From Paracoccus haematequi (lineage in GTDB: Bacteria; Pseudomonadota; Alphaproteobacteria; Rhodobacterales; Rhodobacteraceae), in NCBI GenBank assembly GCA_945881965.1, contig CAMCVS010000002.1, positions 1 through 64,000 of the forward strand: a stretch of 64,000 bases of DNA, given 5' to 3'. Below the pieces are notes generated by a model that did no database searches, was not told where the DNA came from, and saw only the letters and a list, made by a program, of their open reading frames with translations. The translations under genes were made by a program, and so were the position numbers. Below are positions 55,095 through 63,532 of the stretch, in pieces (positions within the stretch are counted from its first letter, which is position 1; each line of letters opens with the position of its first letter).

Positions 55095-56450
55095 TCAGCG
55101 GGCCGCCGCCACCACCCGGGGATCGAATGCGCCAAACAGCGCGAAAATCTCGGTCTGTAACAGCACTTGTTGCAAACTTGCCCGTTCAAGGTCAATCATC
55201 ACCAGATCACGCTGGGTGCTGCGTTCCAGCATCGCGGCCTCTGTGCCGCGCCCGGATTCCAGCCGCTGCCGTTCGGCCTGCACCGACCGCGACATCGCGG
55301 CGTGCTGGCGTTCCAGCGCCTTGCGTTGTGCCGCCAACTGGTTTTGGGCCAGCCTGAGCGCCTTGAAGCTGGCAATCTGGGCGTCCTGCACCTGCTGCAC
55401 CCGGCGGGCCTGCGCCGAACTGCGGTTCGCCTCTTCGCGTTCGCGCGATTTCAGGATGCCGCCTTCGTAGATCGGCACCGACACCGACACTCCGGTTGCG
55501 CCCATGCGGATGTTCGATCCGCCGCCAAACAGCGAACCTTGGGCATTCTGCGCCTCCAGCGAGGCCAACAACTGCACCTTGGGCTTGCGCGCCGCCGCCG
55601 CCAGCGTCTGCCGTTCGGATTGCACCGTCAGCCCGGCCAGCGCCGCCTGCACCTCGGGCGAATAGCGCAAGAGGTTCGGCTTGGTGAAACTTTGCGAGCC
55701 GCGCCCCAGATTGACGGCCCCGATCCGCATCGACCGTGCATCCACCGCCGTGACATCCGACGTGATGAAACGCTGCAACTGGCCCAACGCCTCGGCCAGA
55801 CGCTGTTCCGCCTCGGCCAGATTGACCCCGGCGGCGGCCACATCGGCCAGCACCACATCGCGCGCGGACGCATCTTCGCGCCCGGCCTCGATCTGCGCCG
55901 TCACGACCTGCCCCAGTTCCTGCCGCGCGCGTTGCACGACCTTGGCGCGCCGGATGTCCACCTGCGCCTGCGCCACCGACAGGAACGCCACCACCAGCTC
56001 GCGAGTCGTGGCGTTCTGGATCACCAGCCCCTCGACCTGCGCCTGCACCAGTTGGGCCTGCGCCACGCTCAGCGCCTGGGTGCGTTCGGGATCCCAGATC
56101 GGATAGGTCAGGCTGAGGTTGACCTCGCCCTCGCCATAGCTGTCCTGCCCGATGGTATAGGCCGGGTTGGTCGAGGACAGCACGTTCTGGTTCCGCCCTG
56201 TCACGCTGGCACCCAGTTCGACCCGCGGCCGCAGGCCACCACGGGCCTGTTCCACGCCCTCGGCGGTCGCGGCGACCTCGTCGGCGACAATGCCGAATTC
56301 CACGCCGCGCGACAGGAATTCGCGGTAGGCCCGGTCAAGCGTCAGCACCTCGGCCGCAACGGGCGCTGCGCCCAGCACCCATGCCGCAATCACACCCGAC
56401 ACGCCCGCCCAAAACCAGCTTAGATACGCCATGATCAGCATCACCTGCAT
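55095..56450 (-). CDS. TolC-family outer-membrane channel protein
   Basis: 451-residue outer-membrane efflux protein. The N-terminal hydrophobic signal (MAYLSWFWAGVSGVIAAWVL) ends near AEVLTLDRAY, and the two long alpha-helical hairpin repeats of the TolC fold are recognisable. The first has the strand EVNLSLTYPIWDPERTQAL and the second VSVSVPIYEGGILKSRERE, each followed by long Gln/Ala-rich coiled helices. The ATG at 56450 is chosen, but ATGs at 56441 and 56432 would also leave a usable signal. It is first in the cluster, so the promoter should lie in 56451-56750. It provides the outer-membrane duct for the adaptor proteins encoded downstream. Confidence 0.9.
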   Translation of the reverse strand: MQVMLIMAYLSWFWAGVSGVIAAWVLGAAPVAAEVLTLDRAYREFLSRGVEFGIVADEVAATAEGVEQARGGLRPRVELGASVTGRNQNVLSSTNPAYTIGQDSYGEGEVNLSLTYPIWDPERTQALSVAQAQLVQAQVEGLVIQNATTRELVVAFLSVAQAQVDIRRAKVVQRARQELGQVVTAQIEAGREDASARDVVLADVAAAGVNLAEAEQRLAEALGQLQRFITSDVTAVDARSMRIGAVNLGRGSQSFTKPNLLRYSPEVQAALAGLTVQSERQTLAAAARKPKVQLLASLEAQNAQGSLFGGGSNIRMGATGVSVSVPIYEGGILKSREREEANRSSAQARRVQQVQDAQIASFKALRLAQNQLAAQRKALERQHAAMSRSVQAERQRLESGRGTEAAMLERSTQRDLVMIDLERASLQQVLLQTEIFALFGAFDPRVVAAAR

Positions 56451-56754
56451 GAAACGGTTCAGTTCCGACAGATGGCAGCTGTCGCGTGAAGAGATGCCCT
56501 TTGCGGATGTCAACAGTCAAACAATGGTTCACGCCATGGCGAAAACATGCGCCATGCTTGTCTTTTCTGTTGTCAATCCGCCACTTTTTAGCGACGTCTT
56601 CATGGTCTGGTTCACTGCGCTGCGATGTGCGATTGTGTCGCATGTTCCGGCGGTTGTGCGCACGGTCCGCCGCAGCACAGCCCACCGCCCGACTCGCAGC
56701 GCGGCATGGCGCAAACGGGGGCGCTGTCTGCTGGTCTGACCCAACACGAAACTT

Positions 56755-56910
56755 ATGGGATTTCCACCACCTGTCGCCGCCCTCAGCGCCGAACACTTTG
56801 ACAAAAGCCCCGATGCTGTCGACTGGGGCGATGTCGGTGACTTGGCCCACTACCGCGAGTAGCTGCGCCAGATCACTGGCATGGCGTTCAACGAGGGCGA
56901 ATACGCCTGA
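56755..56910 (+). pseudogene. Nonsense-broken small gene
   Basis: Frame beginning at ATG 56755 reads through a coherent acidic segment (HFDKSPDAVDWGDVGDLAHYRE), hits TAG at 56860-56862, and continues in the same frame as LRQITGMAFNEGEYA before TGA at 56908. The text on both sides of the stop looks like one small protein of a type common in Rhodobacteraceae (…DWGDVG…HY.ELL..IT..AF.EGEYA, from memory). A single T-to-A change in a Leu codon would make this TAG. The N-terminal part also looks eroded. Function unknown. Confidence 0.55.
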
Positions 56911-57386
56911 TCACATTGACGAAGCCCTGCCACTGGTGCCCCGATAAGGGACTGGTTCTTTCTTTAGTCTTCGGCTTTGCGGACCCGTTCAAGGCCATTT
57001 CAACCGCCGTAAACCAAGCAAAAGCGATGTCCGACCTGGCGACCCTCGGCGTGAGCGCGGATGCCATCCAAACCCCTATTTTTACAGGGTTTGCGCGAGG
57101 TCGGACAGTTTCGGTCCGACCTCATGTTTCGGTCCGACCTCAAGCCAGATTTACCCCTGTTTTGCCCTCAAAATAGCCGTTCAAACGCTGTTTTCGGGTC
57201 TGCTACGCTGGCTACTGCCACACTTACTTTCGCACCCGCCAGAAACGCCCACCGGCCCCGCCGTTTTTCGGCCACCGACCACAACGCTCTAACCCTCGGC
57301 CGATCAACACTCTTCGGACTTAACCACTTATGCCCAGCTGATCCCGCATATGCCGCCGCACTGCCACACTTACCTTCGCTTTACAC
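56890..57386. repeat. Tandem repeat unit 1 (497 bp)
   Basis: Starts at AACGAGGGCGAATACGCCTGA (the tail of the broken gene) and ends with CCACACTTACCTTCGCTTTACA. It shares ordered blocks with unit 2: the start block, AACCAAGCAAAAGCGATGTCCGACCT, CTGTTTTGCCCT, CGCTGTTTTCGGGTC and the end block. It has about 110 extra bases, including a doubled TTTCGGTCCGACCTCA. Confidence 0.7.
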
Positions 57387-57773
57387 AACGAAGGCGAATA
57401 CGCCTGATCACATCGACAACGCTCTGCCACCGGTGCCCCGAAACGGGCACCGGTTCTCGTTCCAGCGTTAGGCATTAGGGACGTGTTCAAGGCCAGTTCA
57501 AACGCCGTGAACCAAGCAAAAGCGATGTCCGACCTCAAGCGCGTTTTCGCCCTGTTTTGCCCTGATAATGGCCGTTGAAGCGCTGTTTTCGGGTCCGCCA
57601 GGCTGGCCACTGCCACACTTCTTTTCGCACTCACCGCAAAAGCCCTCCAGCCCCCACGACACCCGCCCAGATCACGCTAACCCCCGGCAGATCAACGACT
57701 TTCGGCCGTAACCGGCTATTCCCACATGATCCCTGATAATGGCCTTCACAGCCACACTTACCTTCGCTTTACA
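57387..57773. repeat. Tandem repeat unit 2 (387 bp)
   Basis: Head-to-tail with unit 1, carrying the same blocks in the same order with many substitutions. It begins AACGAAGGCGAATACGCCTGA and ends at the second copy of CACACTTACCTTCGCTTTACA. It repeats only the last seven codons of the broken gene, so the duplication breakpoint lies inside that gene's 3' end. Confidence 0.7.
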
Positions 57774-57818
57774 GCAAGGACCAGTGCTCAGCCTCTCCCG
57801 CATAACCCCCGAAAACAA

Positions 57819-57875
57819 CGGAAAAATCCGGCCGCAGCCGGATCGGGAGAACGCTTTCTAAAGGGCAAGTGGCGG
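57819..57875 (-). repeat. tRNA-Ser(GCU) 3' end and flank (partner of 16327-16384)
   Basis: This copy is contiguous with the intact tRNA-Ser gene and contains its last bases, a 26-base spacer and the terminator. 48 of 57 aligned bases match the distant copy in the same orientation. The pair brackets the giant-protein cluster. Confidence 0.6.
57821..57843 (-). terminator. Intrinsic terminator after tRNA-Ser
   Basis: On the minus strand ATCCGGC, loop TGCG, GCCGGAT, then TTTT: a 7-bp stem and T run 27 bp after the tRNA CCA end. Confidence 0.85.
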
Positions 57876-57959
57876 AGCCGAAGGGATTCGAACCCTCGAG
57901 ACGGTTCCCCGCCTGCACCCTTAGCAGGGGTGTGCCTTCGACCACTCGGCCACAGCTCC
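57870..57959 (-). tRNA. tRNA-Ser (anticodon GCU)
   Basis: 90-nt tRNA with encoded CCA. The acceptor GGAGCTG pairs with CGGCTCC; the D-arm includes GGCCGAGTGGTCGAAGGC; the anticodon loop CTGCTAA gives GCU (serine, AGC/AGU codons); there is a long variable arm (GCAGGCGGGGAACCGTCTC) and T-arm GGGTTCGAATCCC. It is followed by an intrinsic terminator. Its 3' end points towards the giant-protein cluster, the usual side for tRNA-targeted insertions. Confidence 0.97.
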
Positions 57960-58079
57960 GGGTATCGGTCTAATCGGGTGGCGTGCGGGGAACAAGGGTG
58001 GACGTGACATTTTTTGATGTGGGTGACCCGCGCCGCTGCGGGCCGCACCCCGCTCTCGGGGGCAGGGGCCGTTGAACCA

Positions 58080-58156
58080 TGGCGATCCCGGGAGGACTCG
58101 AACCCCCGACCCGCTGCTTAGAAGGCAGCTGCTCTATCCAGCTGAGCTACGGGACC
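58080..58156 (-). tRNA. tRNA-Arg (anticodon UCU)
   Basis: 77-nt tRNA with encoded CCA. The acceptor GGTCCCG pairs with CGGGATC (one G-T pair), the D-arm is GCTCAGCTGGATAGAGC, the anticodon loop CTTCTAA gives UCU (arginine, AGA/AGG), and the T-arm contains GGGTTCGAGTCC. It lies 120 bp upstream of tRNA-Ser on the same strand. Confidence 0.97.
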
Positions 58157-58213
58157 GCATGCACCGGATATGCGGCAAAGGGCGGTTTTGCGCAAGTTTC
58201 ACGTCGCTCTAGG

Positions 58214-58672
58214 TCAGATGGTTCTGGTCATGAACACCGAATTCGGGTCGGGGCCATAGCCCTGAAACGGGCCACAGTCGGTGAACCCGGCGCTGGTATA
58301 GAGGCGGCGCGCGGCGATGAAACTGGGTTGTGCGCCGGTTTCCAGCGACAGGCGCGTGATGCCGTCGGCGCGCGCCACCGCGATCAGGTGGTCCACCATG
58401 GCCTGCGCGAGGCCGCGACCGCGGTCCTCGGCCAGGATATGCATGGATTTGACCTCGGCATGGGTGGGGTCGATCTGTTTGATCGCGCCCATCCCGACGG
58501 CGCGGCCATTGTCGCGCATCACGAAAAACCGGATGCCGGGGGCGGCCAGCCGATCTGCAGGCAACATGTGGATCGATTCTGGCGGCGTATCGGCATGCAT
58601 CGCCGCCGTATGGCGCTGGTGCAGCAGGATCAGGTCGTCCTGCACGGGATGTTCTTCGGCGATTGTGATCAT
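58214..58672 (-). CDS. GNAT-family N-acetyltransferase
   Basis: 152-residue acetyltransferase of the GNAT fold. Motif A is clear: AEVKSMHILAEDRGRGLAQAMVDHLI, in which RGRGLA is the acetyl-CoA pyrophosphate loop. Motif B follows as RLSLETGAQPSFIAARRLYTSAGF, and FQGYGPDPNSVFM near the end resembles the ElaA/YafP-like small-molecule branch. The acceptor substrate cannot be inferred. The ATG at 58672 is the first start giving a complete fold. It stands alone between the tRNAs and the divergent AtuA gene. Confidence 0.88.
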   Translation of the reverse strand: MITIAEEHPVQDDLILLHQRHTAAMHADTPPESIHMLPADRLAAPGIRFFVMRDNGRAVGMGAIKQIDPTHAEVKSMHILAEDRGRGLAQAMVDHLIAVARADGITRLSLETGAQPSFIAARRLYTSAGFTDCGPFQGYGPDPNSVFMTRTI

Positions 58673-58783
58673 TCTGGCACCTCTGGCGGTCTTGATGCCA
58701 TGCCCTGCGCCGGGTGCAAGCCCTGCCGTGTGCCGTGAAAGGGGGGCTTGCACAACCTGCCTAAAAACTGGCCTTGTTGCGGC

Positions 58784-60166
58784 ATGATAACCGATTTGCC
58801 CCCGATCCGTGTCCTGTCGCCCACGGCGATCCTGGGGTACGGCTTTCCCATCGCGTCTTTCGCGGCAGGGCTGGCGCTGAACCCCGATGTGATTGCCGTC
58901 GATGCGGGGTCCAGCGACCCCGGCCCCTATTACCTGGGTGCGGGGGTGTCGTTCACCGACCGCGCGGCGGTCAAGCGTGACCTGCGCCATATGCTGATCG
59001 CGGGGCGCGCGCGCGGTATTCCGGTGCTGGTGGGCAGCGCAGGTGGCGCGGGGGCGCGACCGCATCTGGACTGGACGGTGGACATCATCCGAGAGATCGC
59101 GCGCGAGGATGGGCTGACCGGGCGGCTGGCGGTGATCCCGTCTGACATGGACAAGGGCGCGTTGCTGGCGGCCTTGGCCGAGGGCGATCTGGTGGCGCTG
59201 CCGCCGGGTGGGCCTGCGGTGGCGGCGGATATCACTGAGTCTACCCATATCGTGGCCCAGATCGGCGAGGAGCCGCTGATTGCGGCGCTGTGGGCCGGGG
59301 CGGATGTGGTGGTGGCGGGGCGGTGTTATGACCCGTCGGTCTTTGCCGCGCTGCCAATCCTGCGCGGCTATCCGCGCGGTCTTGCGCTGCATATGGGCAA
59401 GATCCTGGAATGTGCGGCCATTGCGGCGCTGCCGGGGTCGGGGTCGGATTGCATGATGGGCACGTTGCACGCGGATGGTTTCGTTCTGGAAACGCTGAAC
59501 CCGGCGCGCATCTGCACCGTGACGTCGGTTGCCGCGCATACGTTGTATGAAAAATCCGACCCTTATCATCTGCCCGGCCCCGGCGGCGCGCTCAACCTGC
59601 GGGCGACTGCGTTTGACCAGATCGACCCCGCCCGTGTGCGGGTGACGGGGACGGTGTTCGAACCCACGGACGGCTATTTCGTCAAGCTGGAGGCGGCGCG
59701 GATCGTGGGGTATCGCACGGTGGCCATCGCGGGCGTGCGTGCGCCGGATTTCATCGCCCAACTGGATAGCATCCTTGACGGTGTCCGCGCGCGCGTGTTC
59801 GACAATTTCCCCGACTTGGGCGCGGGCAACGCCACGCTGATTTTCCGCGCCTATGGCCGGGACGGGGTGATGGGCGCGCTGGAACCTGAACGCCACAAGG
59901 TCGCCCATGAGCTGGGGCTGGTGATCGAGGCCGTGGCCGACACCCAGGACCGCGCCAACACCATCTGCTCGTTTGCGCGGTCAACGATGTTGCATTTCGG
60001 CTATCCGGGGCGGGTGTCCACCGCCGGGAACCTCGCGTTTCCCTATTCGCCGTCCGATTTCAAGGCGGGCGCGGTTTACGGCTTTAGCCTGTATCACCTG
60101 TTACGGGTTTCGGATCCTGTCGCGCCATTTCCGTTTCACCTGTCGAATCTGGAAGACCCGGCATGA
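58784..60166 (+). CDS. AtuA-family protein (DUF1446)
   Basis: 460-residue protein of the DUF1446/AtuA family, first linked to acyclic terpene utilisation but found widely with unknown chemistry. Family stretches include the N-terminal LSPTAILGYGFP, IAVDAGSSDPGPYYLG, VLVGSAGGAGA, DVVVAGRCYDPSVFAAL, the HMGKILECAA block, and YEKSDPYHLPGPGG. The ATG at 58784 is preferred over an in-frame TTG at 58748 because the conserved N-terminus begins shortly after it. Its stop overlaps the DUF4387 start by 4 bp, and the two are normally found together. In many organisms the pair resembles a CoA-ester or acid-metabolising unit; no substrate is evident here. Confidence 0.88.
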   Translation: MITDLPPIRVLSPTAILGYGFPIASFAAGLALNPDVIAVDAGSSDPGPYYLGAGVSFTDRAAVKRDLRHMLIAGRARGIPVLVGSAGGAGARPHLDWTVDIIREIAREDGLTGRLAVIPSDMDKGALLAALAEGDLVALPPGGPAVAADITESTHIVAQIGEEPLIAALWAGADVVVAGRCYDPSVFAALPILRGYPRGLALHMGKILECAAIAALPGSGSDCMMGTLHADGFVLETLNPARICTVTSVAAHTLYEKSDPYHLPGPGGALNLRATAFDQIDPARVRVTGTVFEPTDGYFVKLEAARIVGYRTVAIAGVRAPDFIAQLDSILDGVRARVFDNFPDLGAGNATLIFRAYGRDGVMGALEPERHKVAHELGLVIEAVADTQDRANTICSFARSTMLHFGYPGRVSTAGNLAFPYSPSDFKAGAVYGFSLYHLLRVSDPVAPFPFHLSNLEDPA

Positions 60167-60486
60167 CCCGTCTCGTCGATGTGGCCTTGGTGATCCGGTC
60201 CAAGAACGCGGGTCCTTACGAGCTGACGCTGGATATCCTTTTCAAGGACCGCGCCTGGTATGACCGCGCGCTGCGCGAAGACCTGATCAATGCGCCACTG
60301 ATCGCACGGCTGTATGGTGTGCCACTGGCTGATGTGCTGGGGATCGTGGCCTTTGCGCCCGCGAACGCGATCAAGGCGACGATCAAGCGGCCAATGGTGT
60401 CGGGGGCCATCGGTGAAACCGACGTTTACGGCGCACAGCAACACGCGCCACTGTTGACATTGATGTTCGGCAACGATCCCGCCTGA
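60163..60486 (+). CDS. DUF4387 protein, AtuA partner
   Basis: 107-residue protein with the DUF4387 signature: VIRSKNAGPYELTLDILFKD at the start, then VLGIVAFAPANAIKATIKRP, then GAIGETDVYGAQQHAPLL. It is nearly always encoded directly after a DUF1446 gene, or fused to it, so the two probably form one enzyme or complex. The ATG overlaps the AtuA stop codon (ATGA), giving coupled 1:1 translation. Reaction unknown. Confidence 0.9.
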   Translation: MTRLVDVALVIRSKNAGPYELTLDILFKDRAWYDRALREDLINAPLIARLYGVPLADVLGIVAFAPANAIKATIKRPMVSGAIGETDVYGAQQHAPLLTLMFGNDPA

Positions 60487-60493
60487 GCGGCGG

Positions 60494-60805
60494 TTAATGC
60501 GTCCACGCGCCCCGGCGGTTGGTGGCGAAATTCTCGCCATAGCCGCCGGCGCGGATCACCGGCTTGCGCGGTTTGGGGTCGATGACCACGTAATCCAGAC
60601 CCTTGTCGCGGGCATAGGCCTCGGCGGCGTCGCGGGTGTCGAAGGTCAGCCGCACCTGCGCCTGTGTGTCGCTGCTGGACGTCCAGCCCATCAGGGGGTC
60701 GACCTCACGGGCAGTTTCGGGCGCAAATTCCAGCACCCAATCCTGCGATTTACCCAAGCCCGATGACATGGCGGTTTTTGCCGGACGATAGATGCGCGCG
60801 TTCAT
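60494..60805 (-). CDS. NADH dehydrogenase accessory subunit, NDUFS4-like (ETC complex I subunit)
   Basis: 103-residue protein matching the ETC_C1_NDUFS4 family, the bacterial relative of the 18-kDa subunit of mitochondrial complex I, found in alphaproteobacteria. Recognisable parts are the N-terminal [39 protein letters not shown], the Tyr/Asp-rich [18 protein letters not shown] block, and the C-terminal basic [14 protein letters not shown]. It should bind the peripheral arm of complex I. It is convergent with the DUF4387 gene (7-bp gap) and transcribed alone. Confidence 0.92.
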   Translation of the reverse strand: MNARIYRPAKTAMSSGLGKSQDWVLEFAPETAREVDPLMGWTSSSDTQAQVRLTFDTRDAAEAYARDKGLDYVVIDPKPRKPVIRAGGYGENFATNRRGAWTH

Positions 60806-60904
60806 GGAACCCTCATGAGATTGCCGTGGTTATGCGCCAACCCCGGCGCGATTTCAACGGGGTTGGGCGGGTTTCGCGCGGTCATGGCAATCGGGCGTCG
60901 CAGG

Positions 60905-61156
60905 TCAGAAATCGAAGATATCGTCCAGGAACCCGCCGCGCTTTTTCTTGCGATAGCCGTCCTGATCCAGCGGTTGCGCGGCTGCACGGTCGTCATAGCC
61001 GCGCGCAGGTTGCGGCGCTACCGCTGCGGCGCGGTCAAGGATCTTATCCAACTCGCCCCGATCCAGCCAGACACCCCGGCATTGCGGGCAAAAGTCGATC
61101 TCGACCCCCGAACGTTCAGAGATCACAAGCGAAGTTCCGTCGATGGGACATTTCAT
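60905..61156 (-). CDS. Small TFIIB-type zinc-ribbon protein
   Basis: 83-residue protein of the zf-TFIIB family. Zinc-binding residues are seen in [10 protein letters not shown] and [20 protein letters not shown] (Cys3, Cys23, Cys26 and the acidic WLDRGEL turn). A disordered, charged middle leads to a conserved-looking C-terminus [14 protein letters not shown]. Function is not known for these bacterial zinc ribbons. The gene is divergent from uvrB across a 138-bp region. The ATG at 61156 begins directly with the zinc motif. Confidence 0.88.
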   Translation of the reverse strand: MKCPIDGTSLVISERSGVEIDFCPQCRGVWLDRGELDKILDRAAAVAPQPARGYDDRAAAQPLDQDGYRKKKRGGFLDDIFDF

Positions 61157-61241
61157 GGCGCGCTCCTGTCTGGCTATCCGACCCAACACATAAGCATCGT
61201 TTTTGTGTTTGCATCCGCCGGCATGGACACAGACGGGCTTG

Positions 61242-61256
61242 AACCACGGGTGAAAC
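61242..61256 (+). promoter_or_regulatory. Near-consensus alphaproteobacterial LexA box upstream of uvrB
   Basis: GAAC, seven bases, then GAAA (61242-61256), one base short of the GAAC-N7-GAAC (GTTC-N7-GTTC) SOS box of alphaproteobacteria. It lies 39 bp upstream of the uvrB ATG, where a repressor could act. Single-site evidence only. Confidence 0.4.
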
Positions 61257-61294
61257 AGGTCAACTTGGACAGAACGCCCAAGGGAGCCCGCCCG

Positions 61295-63499
61295 ATGCAC
61301 AACAACCGCCCCGACCACCTGCCTGACCTGCCGCCCGAAACGCTGCGCAGCACCAATTCCCGCATGGCGCGCGAAAAGCTGGAAGGCGGGCGGCGCTTCG
61401 TCATGCATTCGGATTTCACCGCAGCGGGCGATCAACCCACGGCGATTGCGGAGTTGTCCGAAGGCATCGTGGCCGGTGAACGCAACCAGGTGCTGCTGGG
61501 CGCAACCGGCACCGGCAAGACATTCACCATGGCCCGCGTGATCGAGGAAACCCAACGCCCCGCGATCATATTGGCCCCGAACAAGACGCTGGCGGCCCAG
61601 CTATATGGCGAATTCAAAGGATTCTTTCCGGAAAACGCCGTGGAATACTTCGTCAGCTATTACGACTATTACCAGCCCGAAGCCTATGTGCCGCGGTCTG
61701 ATACCTATATCGAAAAGGAATCCCAGATCAACGAACAGATTGACCGCATGCGCCATTCGGCGACGCGGGCGCTGTTGGAACGCGATGATGTGATCATCGT
61801 GGCGTCGGTGTCCTGCATCTATGGCATCGGCTCGGTTGAAACCTATTCCGCCATGACGCAGGATCTGATTGTGGGGCAGGCCTATGACCTGCGGCAAGTC
61901 ATCGGCGAATTGGTGTCACAGGCCTATCGCCGCAATGACGCCGCGTTCCAGCGCGGCAGTTTCCGGGTGCGCGGCGATGCGGTGGAATTGTGGCCTGCGC
62001 ACCTTGATGATCGCGCCTGGCGGTTTTCGTTCTTTGGCAATGACCTTGAGGCGATCACCGAATTTGATCCCCTGACCGGGCAAAAGACCGACAGCTTTGA
62101 CAAGATCCGCATCTATGCCAATTCGCATTACGTCACCCCGCGCCCGACGCTGCAACAGGCGACCAAGGGCATCCGGCTGGAACTGATGCAGCGGCTGAAA
62201 CAACTGACCGAAGAAGGCAAGCTGCTGGAGGCGCAGCGGCTGGAACAGCGCACCAATTTCGATCTGGAAATGCTGGAGGCCACTGGCGTCTGCAACGGGA
62301 TCGAGAATTATTCGCGCTATCTGACCGGGCGCGCGCCGGGCGAACCGCCGCCCACGCTGTTCGAATTCATCCCCGACAACGCGATTGTGTTTGCCGACGA
62401 ATCCCACGTGTCTGTGCCGCAGATCGGCGGCATGTATCGCGGCGACTTTCGACGCAAATTCACGCTGGCGGAACACGGGTTTCGCCTGCCGTCCTGCACC
62501 GATAACCGCCCCCTGAAATTCGAGGAATGGGACGCGATGCGCCCGCAATCGGTGTTCGTGTCGGCGACGCCCGCCGCATGGGAAATGGAACAGGCGGGCG
62601 GGGTATTCACCGAACAGGTGATCCGGCCCACGGGTCTTTTGGACCCGGTGGTGGAAATCCGCCCCGTGTCGATGCAGGTCGATGACCTCTTGGACGAGAT
62701 TCGCAAAGTGGCCGCTCAGGGCCTGCGCGTGCTGGTGACGGTCTTGACCAAACGCATGGCCGAGGATTTGACCGAATACCTGCACGAACAGGGCATTCGC
62801 ATCCGCTATATGCACAGCGATATCGACACCATCGAACGGATCGAGATTCTGCGCGATCTGCGGCTGGGCGCGTTTGATGTGCTGGTGGGCATCAACCTGC
62901 TGCGCGAGGGGCTGGATATCCCGGAATGTGGCTTGGTCGCCATTCTGGACGCGGATAAAGAGGGCTTCCTGCGATCCGAAACCTCGTTGATCCAGACCAT
63001 TGGCCGCGCCGCGCGCAACGTCGAGGGCCGCGTGATCCTCTATGCCGACCGCATCACCGGCAGCATGGAACGCGCGATGGGCGAAACCAACCGCCGCCGC
63101 GAAAAACAGCATGCCTACAACGTGAAACACGGCATCACGCCGATGACGGTGAAAAAGAACGTCGAGGATGTGCTGGCGGGCCTGTGGAAAGGCGACACCG
63201 ATCAGGCGCGCGTGACGGTCAAGGTCGATCAGCCGATGATGGGCTCGAACCTTGCCGCGCATCTGGACGCGCTGCGCCTGCAAATGCGCAAGGCCGCCGA
63301 GAACCTCGAGTTTGAAGAGGCCGCGCGGTTACGAGATGAGGTCAAGCGGCTGGAGGCGGTGGAACTGGCCATCGCGGATGACCCACTGGCGCGGCAATCG
63401 GCGGTGGAAGAGGCCGTCGAAGAGGCGGTTTCGCGCAAAGGGCGCAGCACGGCAGGGCGTCCGGGGCAACGCGGAGGCAAGGCTAGGCGTGTCAGGTAG
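61295..63499 (+). CDS. uvrB: Excinuclease ABC subunit B
   Basis: 734-residue DNA-damage recognition helicase of nucleotide excision repair; it receives DNA from UvrA and forms the preincision complex with UvrC. Walker A is GATGTGKT (69-76), the beta-hairpin region [25 protein letters not shown] inserts between strands, and [17 protein letters not shown] and GLDIPE are helicase motifs. The C-terminal UVR motif [17 protein letters not shown] binds UvrA/UvrC. The ATG at 61295 has AGGGAG 9 bp upstream; longer in-frame starts upstream add sequence with no family match. Compared with E. coli there is about a 30-residue N-terminal extension and an Arg/Gly-rich tail. Confidence 0.97.
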   Translation: MHNNRPDHLPDLPPETLRSTNSRMAREKLEGGRRFVMHSDFTAAGDQPTAIAELSEGIVAGERNQVLLGATGTGKTFTMARVIEETQRPAIILAPNKTLAAQLYGEFKGFFPENAVEYFVSYYDYYQPEAYVPRSDTYIEKESQINEQIDRMRHSATRALLERDDVIIVASVSCIYGIGSVETYSAMTQDLIVGQAYDLRQVIGELVSQAYRRNDAAFQRGSFRVRGDAVELWPAHLDDRAWRFSFFGNDLEAITEFDPLTGQKTDSFDKIRIYANSHYVTPRPTLQQATKGIRLELMQRLKQLTEEGKLLEAQRLEQRTNFDLEMLEATGVCNGIENYSRYLTGRAPGEPPPTLFEFIPDNAIVFADESHVSVPQIGGMYRGDFRRKFTLAEHGFRLPSCTDNRPLKFEEWDAMRPQSVFVSATPAAWEMEQAGGVFTEQVIRPTGLLDPVVEIRPVSMQVDDLLDEIRKVAAQGLRVLVTVLTKRMAEDLTEYLHEQGIRIRYMHSDIDTIERIEILRDLRLGAFDVLVGINLLREGLDIPECGLVAILDADKEGFLRSETSLIQTIGRAARNVEGRVILYADRITGSMERAMGETNRRREKQHAYNVKHGITPMTVKKNVEDVLAGLWKGDTDQARVTVKVDQPMMGSNLAAHLDALRLQMRKAAENLEFEEAARLRDEVKRLEAVELAIADDPLARQSAVEEAVEEAVSRKGRSTAGRPGQRGGKARRVR

Positions 63500-63532
63500 G
63501 GGGGATGCTTGCATCCACCATCTCTTTTCTGA

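Larger units (their letters stand above)
56451..57820. other. 1.4-kb non-coding, decayed region 5' of the TolC-like gene
   Basis: No intact gene can be supported. The left part (56451-56750) should hold the promoter of the 40-kb cluster; TTGACA-like hexamers are seen on the minus strand near 56510 and 56570, without a convincing -10 element. The rest contains a broken small gene (56755-56910) and a diverged tandem duplication (56890-57773). The sequence is less GC-rich than the flanking genes and full of stops, consistent with decay next to a tRNA integration hot spot. Confidence 0.7.

Noticed and set aside
16500-56450. A standard type I secretion system
   Set aside because: TolC and HlyD-like genes are present, but no HlyB/LapB-type ABC exporter can be found on either strand; the only Walker-motif protein in the cluster is SecA-like.
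56431-57634. Small open frames in the region before the TolC-like gene, including 57320-57634 on the minus strand
   Set aside because: They run through the tandem repeats or promoter region, with composition unlike real genes of this genome.
56890-57773. CRISPR array
   Set aside because: There are only two long, diverged units, with no short regular repeat-spacer pattern and no cas genes.
60815-61294. 160-residue N-terminal extension of UvrB
   Set aside because: It overlaps the divergent zinc-ribbon gene and its promoter, and has no UvrB similarity; the ATG at 61295 has a good ribosome site.
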